64,000 nucleotides of DNA from Solirubrobacter phytolaccae (lineage in GTDB: Bacteria; Actinomycetota; Thermoleophilia; Solirubrobacterales; Solirubrobacteraceae). Numbering within the stretch: the first letter of the stretch is position 1; every line of letters begins with the position of its first letter. Made by a program: the position numbers and the translations under genes. This document shows positions 1 to 8,189 of this stretch, one piece after another. Location: assembly GCF_027587195.1 (NCBI RefSeq), contig NZ_JAPDDP010000004.1:122862-186861 (forward strand), written 5' to 3'. Under the pieces are notes generated by a model. It was not told where the DNA came from. It searched no databases and saw only the letters and a list, made by a program, of their open reading frames with translations.

Positions 1-121
1 CCAAGTCCTCGCGCGACCGACCCTCAAGCAGCCGCTCCAGCGCAGGTCCATGCCCGTCAAGGTCTCCACCGACCGCGTCCCGAGACTGATCGATGAGGCG
101 CCAGAACTCCGTCTCAGTCAT
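1..121 (-). CDS. DUF4240 domain protein, N-terminus only
   Basis: The reverse strand reads MTETEFWRLIDQSR at the ATG ending at 121, the typical opening of DUF4240 proteins, which have no assigned biochemical role. Only about 40 residues are in the window; the rest lies beyond base 1. A GGTGGTG stretch just upstream is a fair ribosome site. An in-frame ATG at 133 would add four residues. DUF4240 proteins often occur alone among small accessory genes, as here. Confidence 0.7.
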   Translation of the reverse strand, partial: MTETEFWRLIDQSRDAVGGDLDGHGPALERLLEGRSREDL

Positions 122-199
122 CACACCACCCATTCTTGCGTCGAAAGGGCGAGCCCGTCAGACCTCAGCTCCCGGCGGCGGGTCGAGTCGCACGGGAGC

Positions 200-223
200 G
201 GTCCTTTTCGACGAAAAGGGACC
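200..223. terminator. stem-loop between two leftward genes
   Basis: GGTCCTTTTCG is followed after two bases by the near-complement GAAAAGGGACC, giving a stem of about ten pairs with one bulge. It lies downstream of the leftward hypothetical gene ending at 255, so a terminator is a reasonable reading. There is no long U-tract. The remaining bases between 134 and 254 show nothing else. Confidence 0.4.
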
Positions 224-254
224 TTCAGGGCGCCCGACGTTCCGGTTGCCGCGG

Positions 255-587
255 TCACGTGCCCGGTCCGCCGGGCTGCGGCGGTGGGTCCATCGGTGAC
301 GGCAGCCGCGGCACGATCGAACCTGTGCAGGCGTCGATAACGCGGCGCTCGCCCAAGGGCGCTGCGAGCTCGACGCTTAGGGAGTGCATGTGCCCGGCAG
401 CACGCGTTAGCCCACGTGGCGCAGTGACGACGATCGCGATCGCGACGGCTTCCTTCGTTTCTTTGACCGAGACGGAGTCGAACCGGTGGGCCGGACGAGT
501 GGTGTAGTCGACTCGCAACCGGCGATCGACGGGCTCCGCGTCGTAAGCGTCGATGCGCGCGGGCTTGCGAAACCGTCCTGACGTCAC
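255..587 (-). CDS. hypothetical protein, 110 aa
   Basis: I do not recognise a named family. The protein has a plausible beta-rich core (RRLRVDYTTRP, AVAIAIVVTAPRG) and ends its conserved part with a segment of the type ELAAPLGERRVIDACTG, common in small actinobacterial proteins of unknown role. No signal peptide or membrane segment is visible. The start is a GTG at 587 without a clear ribosome site, so the true N-terminus is uncertain. The stop is followed by the stem-loop at 200-223. Confidence 0.55.
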   Translation of the reverse strand: MTSGRFRKPARIDAYDAEPVDRRLRVDYTTRPAHRFDSVSVKETKEAVAIAIVVTAPRGLTRAAGHMHSLSVELAAPLGERRVIDACTGSIVPRLPSPMDPPPQPGGPGT

Positions 588-668
588 GTCGTCGGAGTAT
601 CTCTTTTCGACGATTCCGCGGTTTGAGCTCTGTGGCGGTGCTGACGCTGGTCGCCGGCACCGCTCGGC

Positions 669-962
669 CTACGTGAGCAGCGCGTGCAGGCCGACGACGC
701 CGCCGAGCAGCCAGCCCAGGCCGACGATCACGATCCCGGCGCCGGTGAATCGCCGCGCGACCGGCCCGCTCGGTTGCGGGTACCGCTTGGATTGCGACTC
801 CACGAACGCCAGCCAAGCGCGGCGGTTCAGCAACATCCGGATGCCGAGCCCGACGAGGATGAGTCCGGCCGGGACGAGCAGCACCAGCCAGCGGTCGTTC
901 CGGCTCGAGAGGACGATGCCGACGAACCCGAGCAGCCAGGCGAGGAAGAACGCGCGGACCAT
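669..962 (-). CDS. small three-TM membrane protein
   Basis: From the ATG at 962 the 97-residue protein shows three hydrophobic segments: residues 4-17 (FFLAWLLGFVGIVL), about 24-44 (WLVLLVPAGLILVGLGIRMLL) and 77-95 (GIVIVGLGWLLGGVVGLHAL). The linker between the second and third is basic (RRAW...SKRYPQ), consistent with a cytoplasmic loop. No family is recognised. It is divergent from the nucleotidyltransferase gene starting at 994, leaving only about 30 bases for both promoters. Confidence 0.65.
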   Translation of the reverse strand: MVRAFFLAWLLGFVGIVLSSRNDRWLVLLVPAGLILVGLGIRMLLNRRAWLAFVESQSKRYPQPSGPVARRFTGAGIVIVGLGWLLGGVVGLHALLT

Positions 963-993
963 GAGCGTGCGAGTACCCGCAGAATGTCGAACG

Positions 994-1464
994 ATGCGCC
1001 TCCGTTCGGTCCTTGAAGTGGTCACGGCCCTCGAGCTCACCGGGTGCCGGTTCTGGGTCGCCGGCGGCTGGGGCGTCGACGTGCTCGTGGGCAAGCAGAC
1101 GCGGGAACACCGCGATCTGGACCTCGCGATCGACGCCGCGTGCGAGGCCGACGCGCTGACGGTGCTGGGGCGCCTCGGCTACGCGATCGAGACGGACCAG
1201 CGGCCGGCTCGAGTCGAGCTGGGGGCGGCCGGCGAGCGCTGGGTGGATCTCCACCCGGTGCGGTTCGACGATGACGGCCGCGGGGAGCAGTCGGATCTCG
1301 ACGGCGGCGCCTTCGAGTATCCGGTCGGCTGTTTCACGGTCGGCCGTCTCGGCGGGCTGGTCGTCCCGTGCCTCACCGCAGCGCAGCAGCTGCGGTTTCG
1401 CCAGGGCTATCCGCTGCGCGACGTCGACCGTCACGACCTGGCGCTGCTGGCGGGCCGCTCGTGA
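994..1464 (+). CDS. nucleotidyltransferase of the ANT/LinB-like type
   Basis: The 156-residue protein has the short nucleotidyltransferase fold used by lincosamide and 2''-aminoglycoside adenylyltransferases. VAGGWGVDVLVG (about 22-33) is the nucleotide-binding GG motif, and HRDLDLAID (39-47) carries the catalytic Asp pair. A later Asp region (DLHPVRFDDDG) and LTAAQQLRFRQGY near the end also fit the family. Whether it acts on an antibiotic or on a housekeeping substrate cannot be told from sequence. The stop overlaps the GTG of the next gene, so the two are probably co-translated. Confidence 0.8.
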   Translation: MRLRSVLEVVTALELTGCRFWVAGGWGVDVLVGKQTREHRDLDLAIDAACEADALTVLGRLGYAIETDQRPARVELGAAGERWVDLHPVRFDDDGRGEQSDLDGGAFEYPVGCFTVGRLGGLVVPCLTAAQQLRFRQGYPLRDVDRHDLALLAGRS

Positions 1465-1964
1465 GGCCACTCGTGCTCACCGCGGTGCTGCCGCCGCCGG
1501 AGCAGGCGTGGCTGGACGGGTGGCGGGCGGAGTTCTTCCCGCCCGAGCGCAACCACCTCGCGGCGCATCTCACGCTCTTCCACGCGCTGCCTGGTGCGCG
1601 TCGGGACCTGATCGAGGCGGAGCTCGAAGCCGTCGCAGGACGGACGTCACCCTTGTCGGCGCGCGCGGACGGATTGCGCTTCCTTGGGGCGGGCGTCGCG
1701 GTGTCTCTTCACGCACCCGCGCTCGTGGCGCTGCGCGCGGAGCTCGCCGCGACGTGGGCGGGCGACCTTACGCGGCAGGACGAGCAGCCGCTGCGGCCGC
1801 ACGTGACGGTCTGCAACAAGGTCACACCGGAGCGTGCCCGGGCGGTTGAGCAGGAGCTGGAGGCGCGGTTCGCGCCGCGGGAGTTCACGTTGCCCGGTCT
1901 GGCGCTGTTCGCCTATGCCGGCGGGCCGTGGGAGCCGCTGCGCTCGTTCGCCTTCAGCGAGTGA
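1461..1964 (+). CDS. 2'-5' RNA ligase/2H phosphoesterase family protein
   Basis: Two HxT-type motifs define the 2H superfamily: HLTLF near residue 34 and HVTVC near residue 112, in a protein of 167 residues, normal for LigT-like enzymes. Family members cleave or ligate 2'-5' or cyclic phosphodiesters; the substrate here is unknown. The start is the GTG at 1461, overlapping the preceding stop (GTGA), which points to coupling with the nucleotidyltransferase. About 110 bases after the stop contain no gene. Confidence 0.8.
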   Translation: MRPLVLTAVLPPPEQAWLDGWRAEFFPPERNHLAAHLTLFHALPGARRDLIEAELEAVAGRTSPLSARADGLRFLGAGVAVSLHAPALVALRAELAATWAGDLTRQDEQPLRPHVTVCNKVTPERARAVEQELEARFAPREFTLPGLALFAYAGGPWEPLRSFAFSE

Positions 1965-2074
1965 CTCTCAGGGTTCTCCGAGGAAACCCACATCGGATCC
2001 ACACGGGCGAGGGCGATTCTGGGGACATCGAAAGAGGCTGACCCCCTCCGAACAGATCAAGGCTCCCGGGCAGT

Positions 2075-2566
2075 TCATTCCCTCTCCGACACCCGCCGGC
2101 CTCGCATCTCCGGCCGCCGCGCCTGACCCGCGCGGCGGCCACCCTCCTCCGTTTCGAACTCGTGCGGGTGATACTCGACGTAGCGCGCGAGGTGCACCTC
2201 GATCCGCTCGGCGTCGTCGGCCATCAGCGCGTCGAACGCGTTGTCGAGCTGTGCGAGCTGATCGCCGTGCGACTCCACGGCCCTCAGCATCCGGCGGGCT
2301 GCGGTCCTGCGGCGCTTGGGTTCCGGGTCCTCGAACGCGATCGCGTTGGCCGCTTCGAACAAGCGCTCGAAACGCCGCGCGGTGACCAGCCGCGCGCACA
2401 CGGGAGCCCGTCTCGCGATGTCCGGCTCGAAGTAGTAGAGCTGCTCGAAGCCGCCCGCCGCGACCTCGTCGGCGGCGGTGATCAGCACGCGGAGCGCCTC
2501 CTCACCGGGCGAGCGCGGGTCGTCGCCGATGCGGTCGTACAGCGCGCGGATCGCGGCCTGGCTCAA
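2075..2566 (-). CDS. DMP19/DUF4375 family protein
   Basis: The sequence beginning LSQAAIRALYDRIG and running through EVAAGGFEQLYYF to RRFERLFEAANAIAF matches DMP19/DUF4375 domains, which have no settled function; DMP19 of Neisseria is a DNA mimic. The C-terminus is highly charged (EFETEEGGRRAGQARRPEMRGRR). The TTG at 2566 overlaps the stop of the upstream beta-helix gene (TTGA), the same coupling style seen elsewhere in the window, so I choose it as start, giving 163 residues. An association with the surface protein upstream is inference. Confidence 0.7.
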   Translation of the reverse strand: MSQAAIRALYDRIGDDPRSPGEEALRVLITAADEVAAGGFEQLYYFEPDIARRAPVCARLVTARRFERLFEAANAIAFEDPEPKRRRTAARRMLRAVESHGDQLAQLDNAFDALMADDAERIEVHLARYVEYHPHEFETEEGGRRAGQARRPEMRGRRVSERE

Positions 2567-3585
2567 CGCAGGACGCTCTCCGTGATCGTCGGCGCCGCGG
2601 CGCCGAGGAAGAAGATCCCGGGCAGGCCGCGGGTCTCGAAGCCCTTGCTCGGGTTGCCCTCGAGGCGGCTGCGCGTGATCGCGAGCGTGCCCGTGCGGTC
2701 GTTGCTGACGAAGAAGATCGCGCCGCCACCTTCGCGCGCCTCGTTGTCGCGCAGCTCGCTGTCGGCAAGCGTGAGCGTGAAGCGGTTGCCGTCGTTGTAG
2801 ATCGCGCCGCCGCTGCCGCCGCCGGGCGTGCCGCCGCGCGCCGGGTTCGCGCCGCGCCCGATCGCGCGGTTGGCGACGAACGCGCTGCGCTGGATGTTCC
2901 AGGAGACGCCGATGCTGCTCAGCGCCCCGCCGTTGCTGCACACGTTGCGCGCGAAGCGGCTGGAGATGACCTCGACCGCACGGCCTCGATGCTGCGAGAG
3001 CGCACGGACCGCGCCGCCGCCGACGTCGGGCCCGTCCCGGTCGCAGCGGTTGCCGGTGAACGTCGAGCGGACGATCCGGAGCCGCCCGCCACGGGCGAAG
3101 ATCGCGCCGCCGCCTCCGCCGTCGACGCGCTCGCCGGTCGCGTTCCCGCGCGTGAACGCGATGTCCTGGACGGTCAGCCGCGGCGTGGCCTGGTCCTGGC
3201 AGTGCGACGTCGTCCACTTCTGCGCCTCGTCGCACGTGTTCATGTAGAGGATGCGCCGCTTGCCGCCGCCGCTGAGCGTGACCTTCCCGCCACCGTCGAG
3301 CGTGACCTCCCGCGAGGTGTTGACCACCTTGGCTGTCGTGCGCAGCGTGATCGTGACCGGCTTCGGCCCGCACGCGAACCGGATGTGACCACCGGCCCGC
3401 ACGGCCTTGACGACCGCGTTCGACGTACAGCTCCGCGCCGTGCCGTTCCCCACCACCCGCGCGGAGACCAGCACGGTGGGCACGCCCGCATTGTCGGCGT
3501 TCGACGGCGGATCGCCCCGCAGCACGCTGGCCAGCACCGCGATCGCGATGGCGACCACGACGACGATGATCGCGACCTTGGTCAT
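2563..3585 (-). CDS. membrane-anchored right-handed beta-helix protein
   Basis: The 340-residue protein starts MTKVAIIVVVVAIAIAVLAS, an uncleaved signal anchor or signal peptide. It continues with glycine-rich turns such as GGGGGAIFARGGRLRIVRSTF, GGALSSIGVSW, GGSGGAIYNDGNRF and GGGAIFFVSNDRTG, repeating about every 25-40 residues as in parallel beta-helix/polymorphic outer-membrane-type repeats. Four or more cysteines in the first half may form disulfides outside the cell. Role is probably surface binding or polysaccharide processing; no catalytic residues are evident. It is divergent from the M20 peptidase and overlaps the DMP19 gene by four bases. Confidence 0.75.
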   Translation of the reverse strand: MTKVAIIVVVVAIAIAVLASVLRGDPPSNADNAGVPTVLVSARVVGNGTARSCTSNAVVKAVRAGGHIRFACGPKPVTITLRTTAKVVNTSREVTLDGGGKVTLSGGGKRRILYMNTCDEAQKWTTSHCQDQATPRLTVQDIAFTRGNATGERVDGGGGGAIFARGGRLRIVRSTFTGNRCDRDGPDVGGGAVRALSQHRGRAVEVISSRFARNVCSNGGALSSIGVSWNIQRSAFVANRAIGRGANPARGGTPGGGSGGAIYNDGNRFTLTLADSELRDNEAREGGGAIFFVSNDRTGTLAITRSRLEGNPSKGFETRGLPGIFFLGAAAPTITESVLR

Positions 3586-3675
3586 CGGAACAGCATGTAC
3601 CCGCAGAACGCCATCAGCGCAGCTTGTTCGTACATCAGCGAAAGTCGGTTGCGCCGGTCGGCGCGGATCCGCACC

Positions 3676-4815
3676 ATGCAGCGCGTGACCGTTGCCGACC
3701 TCACCGCCGCGCTGGTGGCCATCGACTCCGTCAATCCCGCGCTCGTTCCGGGCGGCGCGGGCGAGCGCGAGATCGCCGCGTTCCTGACGCGCTGGGCGGA
3801 GGACAACGGGCTCGACGCGCAGGTCTTCGAGCGCACGCCCGGCCGCCCGTCGGTGGTCATCACCGCGCGCGGGACTGGTGGTGGCCGGACGCTGCTGCTG
3901 TGCGGGCACACCGACACGGTCGGCGTCGACGACATGGACGTACCGCACGATCCCCGGCGCGACGGCGACCGCCTCCACGGGCGCGGCGCGTGCGACATGA
4001 AGGGCGGCCTGGCCGCGGCGTTGATCGCGGCGCGCGAAGCCGGCAACTCAGGCCTCGCGGGCGACGTCGTGGTCGCCTGCGTGGCCGACGAGGAGCACGC
4101 GTCGCTCGGCATGCAGGAGGTCCTCGAGCACGTCCGCGCCGACGCGGCGGTCGTCACCGAGCCCACGCGCGAGGAGATCATCGTCGCCCACAAGGGCTTC
4201 GTCTGGGCGGAGATCGTCGTCGAGGGCACGGCCGCGCACGGCTCGCGGCCCGAGCGGGGCGTCGACGCGATCGTCCACGCCGGCGCGGTCCTCACGGCCC
4301 TCGGCGCGCTGGACGCGGAGCTGGTCGCGCGCGAGCCGCACCCGGTGCTCGGGCGCGGTTCGGTGCACGCCGGCACGATCACGGGCGGCATCGAGGCGTC
4401 GTCCTATCCGGGACGGTGCACGATCACCGTCGAGCGCCGCACGCTGCCTGGGGAGTCCGAGGCGACGTTCGCCGCCGAGCTCGAGGCGGTCATCGCACAG
4501 GCCGCCCGCGTCCAGCCCGGCCTCCGCGCGTCCTTCACGACCGGCCTCGTGCGCGAGGCGTTCGCGATCGCCACCGACCACGAGCTCGTCCGCCTCACGC
4601 AGGACCACGCCACCCGCGAGCTCGGCGCGGCCCCGCCGCTCACCGGCGCGCCGTACTGGACCGACGCCGCGTTCATCGCCGCCGCCGGCATCCCGGCGCT
4701 GCTGTTCGGCCCGACCGGCGAGGGCGAGCACGCGGTCGAGGAGTGGGTGAGCGTCGCGTCCGTCGAGGCGGTCACGCGCACGCTGACCGCGCTCGCGACC
4801 AGCTTCTGCCGCTAG
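3676..4815 (+). CDS. M20 family peptidase/deacylase (ArgE/DapE type)
   Basis: This 379-residue protein is a di-zinc hydrolase of the ArgE/DapE/CPG2 family. Visible ligands are LLCGHTDTV (His and catalytic Asp), GRGACDMKGG (bridging Asp), ADEEHAS (catalytic Glu-Glu), a Glu in VVTEPT and the late His in EGEHAVEEW. The lid dimerisation domain occupies about residues 180-290 (AHGSRPERGVDAI). Substrate (acetylornithine, succinyl-DAP, carbamoyl or aminoacyl compounds) cannot be assigned. The ATG at 3676 gives the usual N-terminus; the stop overlaps the convergent ankyrin gene. Confidence 0.85.
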   Translation: MQRVTVADLTAALVAIDSVNPALVPGGAGEREIAAFLTRWAEDNGLDAQVFERTPGRPSVVITARGTGGGRTLLLCGHTDTVGVDDMDVPHDPRRDGDRLHGRGACDMKGGLAAALIAAREAGNSGLAGDVVVACVADEEHASLGMQEVLEHVRADAAVVTEPTREEIIVAHKGFVWAEIVVEGTAAHGSRPERGVDAIVHAGAVLTALGALDAELVAREPHPVLGRGSVHAGTITGGIEASSYPGRCTITVERRTLPGESEATFAAELEAVIAQAARVQPGLRASFTTGLVREAFAIATDHELVRLTQDHATRELGAAPPLTGAPYWTDAAFIAAAGIPALLFGPTGEGEHAVEEWVSVASVEAVTRTLTALATSFCR

Positions 4816-5276
4816 AGCGGCCAGTCACGTCCGTTGACGGCGGCGAGGTCGGCGGGCGTCTTGCCTTCGTGCGTCACCGCCGACGGGTCGGCGCCGGCGG
4901 CGAGCAACCGCTCGGCGGCCCGGGTCGCGCCGTAGGCCGCGGCGGCGTGGAGCGGCGTCCAACCGTGCTGGTCGGTGACGTTCGGATCATGACCGAGCTC
5001 GAGCAGGAACTCGAGGACCCAGGGGTCGGGTCCGGCGGCCGCCGCCCGGTGGATCGGGTGCCGACCGTCCTCACCGACTTCGCCGAGCACGGCGCCGAAC
5101 TCCAGCAGCAGCCGCGCCATGGCGCCGTCGCGCCGATCGAGCGCCTCGCCGATCAGCGAGCACCCCCAGCTGTCGAAGTGCGGGTTGGCGCCGGCCTCGA
5201 GCAGCGTGCGCGCCGCCGCCACGTCGCCGCGCTCGACCGCCTCGAGCACCCGGTCGTCCTCGCCCCATTCGTCCAC
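4812..5276 (-). CDS. ankyrin-repeat protein
   Basis: The 154-residue protein is made almost wholly of ankyrin repeats: DDRVLEAVERGDVAAARTLL, GCSLIGEALDRRDGAMARLL, GRHPIHRAAAAGPDPWVLEF, GWTPLHAAAAYGATRAAERL and a partial GKTPADLAAV. Such proteins are binding modules and give no direct clue to partners. The start is the GTG at 5276 because upstream sequence becomes the promoter of the divergent encapsulin operon. The 3' end overlaps the M20 gene tail to tail. Confidence 0.85.
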   Translation of the reverse strand: MDEWGEDDRVLEAVERGDVAAARTLLEAGANPHFDSWGCSLIGEALDRRDGAMARLLLEFGAVLGEVGEDGRHPIHRAAAAGPDPWVLEFLLELGHDPNVTDQHGWTPLHAAAAYGATRAAERLLAAGADPSAVTHEGKTPADLAAVNGRDWPL

Positions 5277-5281
5277 GGATG

Positions 5282-5287
5282 TAGTGT
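5282..5287 (+). promoter_or_regulatory. -10 box of a leaderless promoter, encapsulin operon
   Basis: TAGTGT lies seven bases before the ATG at 5295. A TANNNT box at this distance places the transcription start at or next to the start codon, the usual actinobacterial leaderless arrangement. No ribosome site is visible. No canonical -35 is evident. Confidence 0.55.
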
Positions 5288-5294
5288 GCCGGGC

Positions 5295-5678
5295 ATGGGG
5301 TTTGACCAGTACCACGAGCCGCCGGAGGAGCTGCCGGCGCGGACCAGGACGTTCGCGCGCCTGTGCGCTTCGCTGACCGAGGAGGCGGAGGCGATCGGCT
5401 GGTACGAGCAGCGCCTCGCCGTCGAGCAGGACCCCGAGGCGCTGGCGGTGATGAAGAACGCGCAGACGGAGGAGTTCAAGCACTTCGCGATGGACCTCGA
5501 GTTCCTGCTGCGGCGCACGCCGGTGTGGCGGGAGATCGCGCGCGGCGTCCTTTTCCAGGAGGGGGACATCGTGGAGGCGGGCGAGGAAGCCGAGGAAGGT
5601 GCGGGTCTTGGTGGATCGGGTGGCGGTGGCCAGCCGGGGTCGTTGGGCATCGGAAGCTTGAAGGGGGCCGGGCTGTGA
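5295..5678 (+). CDS. encapsulated ferritin-like cargo protein
   Basis: The 127-residue protein is an EncFtn: a ferroxidase that stores iron inside an encapsulin shell. Residues 28-72 hold the helical hairpin with the metal ligands expected from Rhodospirillum rubrum EncFtn: E32 in EEAEAIGWYEQR, and E60 with H63 in TEEFKHF. A Gly/Ser-rich linker (GGSGGGGQPG) leads to SLGIGSLKG at 116-124, the cargo-loading peptide recognised by family 1 shells. The stop overlaps the shell gene's GTG, so both are made together. Identification is firm; iron as substrate is inferred from the family. Confidence 0.93.
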   Translation: MGFDQYHEPPEELPARTRTFARLCASLTEEAEAIGWYEQRLAVEQDPEALAVMKNAQTEEFKHFAMDLEFLLRRTPVWREIARGVLFQEGDIVEAGEEAEEGAGLGGSGGGGQPGSLGIGSLKGAGL

Positions 5679-6484
5679 ACCATCTGCTGCGCGAGAAGGC
5701 GCCGATCACCGAAGAGGGCTGGGCGGAGCTCGACGAGGAGGCGCGCGAGCGCCTGGAGCCGGGCCTGGCGGCCCGCAAGGTCGTGGACTTCTCCGGCCCG
5801 CTCGGCTGGGACTACAGCGCGACGAACCTCGGCCGGATCGAGGCGCTGCCCGACGGCGAGAACGGGCTGACGGCCGCGCGCCGGCGCGTGCTCCCGCTCG
5901 TGGAGATGCGCGTGGACTTCGCGCTCTCCCGCCACGAGCTCGCCGACCTGGAGCGCGGCGCGGACGACATCGACCTCGAGCCGCTCGAGCAGGCCGCGCG
6001 ACGCATGGCCCGCGCCGAGAACCGCGCGGTGTTCCACGGCTGGGCGTCGGCGGGCTTCAAGGGCATCGCCGAGTCCTGCACCCACGACGCGATCGCCCTG
6101 TCCGGCGACTTCAACGCCTACACGCGCCACGTCGCGGAGGCGGTCGAGACGCTGCTGCGCAACGGCATCAAGGGCCCGTACGCGCTCGCCCTCGCGCCCG
6201 AGCAGTACACGGGCGTCGTGCAGAGCACCGAGCACGGCGGCTACCCGCTGTTCGACCACCTGCGCAAGATCCTCCAGAGCGGCCCGATCATCTGGGCGCC
6301 GGGCGTCGACAGCGCCGTCGTCGTGTCGCTGCGCGGCGGCGACTTCCTGTTCGAGTCCGGCCAGGACCTGTCGATCGGCTACAGCCACCACGACGCGCAG
6401 TCCGTCTACCTCTACCTGGAGGAGAGCTTCAGCTTCCGCGTCGCGACGCCGGAAGCGGCGTGCTCACTCGTGGCGCCGAGCTGA
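5675..6484 (+). CDS. family 1 encapsulin shell protein
   Basis: At 269 residues this matches family 1 encapsulins, HK97-fold proteins that assemble into icosahedral shells. It opens with VNHLLREKAPITEEGWAELDEEA, the conserved N-terminal helix that binds cargo peptides, has the GPLGWDYSATNLGR segment, and closes with the typical SYLYLEESFSFRV-like end (SVYLYLEESFSFRV). The GTG at 5675 overlaps the ferritin stop. Adjacent cargo with the right peptide, and a second tagged cargo at 8190-9218, make this a working nanocompartment for iron and probably oxidative stress. Confidence 0.95.
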   Translation: MNHLLREKAPITEEGWAELDEEARERLEPGLAARKVVDFSGPLGWDYSATNLGRIEALPDGENGLTAARRRVLPLVEMRVDFALSRHELADLERGADDIDLEPLEQAARRMARAENRAVFHGWASAGFKGIAESCTHDAIALSGDFNAYTRHVAEAVETLLRNGIKGPYALALAPEQYTGVVQSTEHGGYPLFDHLRKILQSGPIIWAPGVDSAVVVSLRGGDFLFESGQDLSIGYSHHDAQSVYLYLEESFSFRVATPEAACSLVAPS

Positions 6485-6487
6485 GCC

Positions 6488-6934
6488 GTGGACCGGCAGG
6501 AGGCGGCGACGCTGCTCGACGACCTCCGCCGGGCCTGCGCCGCCGAGTACGAGGACCCCGACGACGCGCGGGCGACCGCGCTCATGGACAGCACGCAGGA
6601 GCTCGTGGACCGTCTGGCGCCGGGCGGCTGGGACATCGAGCGGCTCGCCCGGCCCACCACCGCCCTGGTCGACCACCTCGTCCCGCTGCGGATGGGGGAA
6701 GGCGTCGACGACGCCGCCGAACGCACGTTGCTCGACGAGCTCACCCGCCTGCGCGAGGAGGTCGGCGGCGCCGCGGACGTCGATCCGTTCCTCGTGGCCA
6801 TGCTCGCCGATCTGATCCAAGAGGCGTGGGGACAGACCAGCAACCCGCGCTGGTACGCGGGGGAGCAGCGCGAACAGACGATCCGGTCGTTCGCCGCCGT
6901 CAGCGAAGCTGCCGTCGCCGTGGTCTCTGACTAG
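6488..6934 (+). CDS. hypothetical protein after encapsulin
   Basis: The GTG at 6488 follows the encapsulin stop by three bases, so the gene is probably in the same operon. The 148-residue product is acidic and predicted mostly helical (LLDDLRRACAAEYEDPDD, RTLLDELTRLREEVGGAADVDPFLVAMLADLIQEAW). I recognise no domain. It lacks the SLGIGSL cargo peptide of its neighbours, so it is not an obvious shell cargo. Confidence 0.65.
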   Translation: MDRQEAATLLDDLRRACAAEYEDPDDARATALMDSTQELVDRLAPGGWDIERLARPTTALVDHLVPLRMGEGVDDAAERTLLDELTRLREEVGGAADVDPFLVAMLADLIQEAWGQTSNPRWYAGEQREQTIRSFAAVSEAAVAVVSD

Positions 6935-6952
6935 GGTCACGCGCGCTCGCGC

Positions 6953-8155
6953 TCACGCCTGCGTCTGTACCCGCAGCGTGCCGCGGCGAACGAAGGCGAG
7001 CGCCGCACCCGTCACGGCCACCGCACCGGCGACCAGGACGGAGACCTCGAAGGACCCGGACTCGATCAGCGAGCCGCCGAGCGCGTTGCCGATCGCCGTG
7101 CCGGCCACGATGCCCATCACCATCGCCGCGAACGCCTCGGTCACGGTGCCGGCGGGCGCGACCGTGTCGAGCAGGGTGGAGCCGACCACCGTGGTGGGCG
7201 CGAACAGGACGCCACACGCGACGAGCAGCACGGCGAGCAGCACGTTCGTGCTCGCGACGGCCAGCAGCGCGAGCAGGCCGCCGAGGGCGAGCAGCAGCAG
7301 CGGGAGGCGGAGGGGGAGCGAGCCCGGCCAGGTCCGCAGCCCGTAGACGAGCCCGCCGACCAGGCTGCCCGCCGAGAGCGCCGCGAGCAGCACGCCGCCC
7401 GTCGCCGCCGACCCGCGCTCGTCCGCGAACGCCGGCACGGCGACCTGCACGATCCCGACGGCCGTGCCGAACAGCGCGAGCACGGCGATCACGGTCCGCA
7501 TCCCGGGTGCGCCGAGCGGCCCGAGCCAGCCGACCTCGTGAGGCTCCCCGCGCCAGGTGCGAGACGCGCGCGTGACCGTGAACCCGACGACCGAGGCGGT
7601 CGCGAGCGTGCCGGCGGCGAGCACCGCGACCTCCGGTGAGAACACGGCGACGATCGCCGCCACGAGCGCGGGCGCGGTGACCACGGCGACCTCGAACACG
7701 ACCGCGACGAGCGCGTACGCCGTTCCTCGCAGCGTCGGGTCCGGCACGAGCATCGTCCACAGCGAGCGCATCGCGGCGGGCAGCTGCGGCAGCGTCGCGC
7801 CACCGCACAGCGCGAGCGCCGCGAGCACCCACGCGGACGACCCGGCGCGCGCCGCCAGCACCAGCGCGATGAGCGCCGGGAGATGCCCGGCGACCGCGAT
7901 CCGCAGCACCCGCGTCTGGCCGAACCGGTCCATCAACCGCCCCTGCGCGACCGCGCCGAAGGCGTTCGCGAGGCTGAACGCGCCGACCACGCGGCCGGCC
8001 TCCGCGAACGTCCCGCCACCGTCGCGCGCGAGCAGCAGGATCGCGAGCCCGTACATCCCGATCGGCATCGAGCCGGCGGTCGACAGGATCAGCGGCGCGC
8101 GGGCGCCGCTGATCCTCACCAGGGCCCGATAACGGCCGACGCCCGACGCGGTCAC
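6953..8155 (-). CDS. MFS transporter
   Basis: The 400-residue membrane protein has about 12 hydrophobic segments and the MFS loop 2-3 signature in degenerate form (GAVAQGRLMDRFGQTRVL). It resembles actinobacterial MFS exporters with a weakly conserved substrate site; the substrate is unknown. The start is the GTG at 8155, 34 bases from the divergent DyP gene. Codons 14-23 contain a perfect 14-bp inverted repeat (8085-8098 with 8103-8116). It is convergent with the gene ending at 6934. Confidence 0.82.
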   Translation of the reverse strand: MTASGVGRYRALVRISGARAPLILSTAGSMPIGMYGLAILLLARDGGGTFAEAGRVVGAFSLANAFGAVAQGRLMDRFGQTRVLRIAVAGHLPALIALVLAARAGSSAWVLAALALCGGATLPQLPAAMRSLWTMLVPDPTLRGTAYALVAVVFEVAVVTAPALVAAIVAVFSPEVAVLAAGTLATASVVGFTVTRASRTWRGEPHEVGWLGPLGAPGMRTVIAVLALFGTAVGIVQVAVPAFADERGSAATGGVLLAALSAGSLVGGLVYGLRTWPGSLPLRLPLLLLALGGLLALLAVASTNVLLAVLLVACGVLFAPTTVVGSTLLDTVAPAGTVTEAFAAMVMGIVAGTAIGNALGGSLIESGSFEVSVLVAGAVAVTGAALAFVRRGTLRVQTQA

Positions 8156-8189
8156 GGCGCCGGACGGTACTCCGTGCAAGGATCGAGGC

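Noticed and set aside
121..1470. Long leftward open frame of 449 codons
   Set aside because: It runs antisense to the nucleotidyltransferase and the small membrane gene and is Arg/Ala/Pro-rich without any motif; high GC produces such frames by chance.
1965..2074. Possible structured RNA or gene between the 2H phosphoesterase and DMP19 genes
   Set aside because: No stable hairpin, tRNA feature or open frame with a start was found in these 110 bases.
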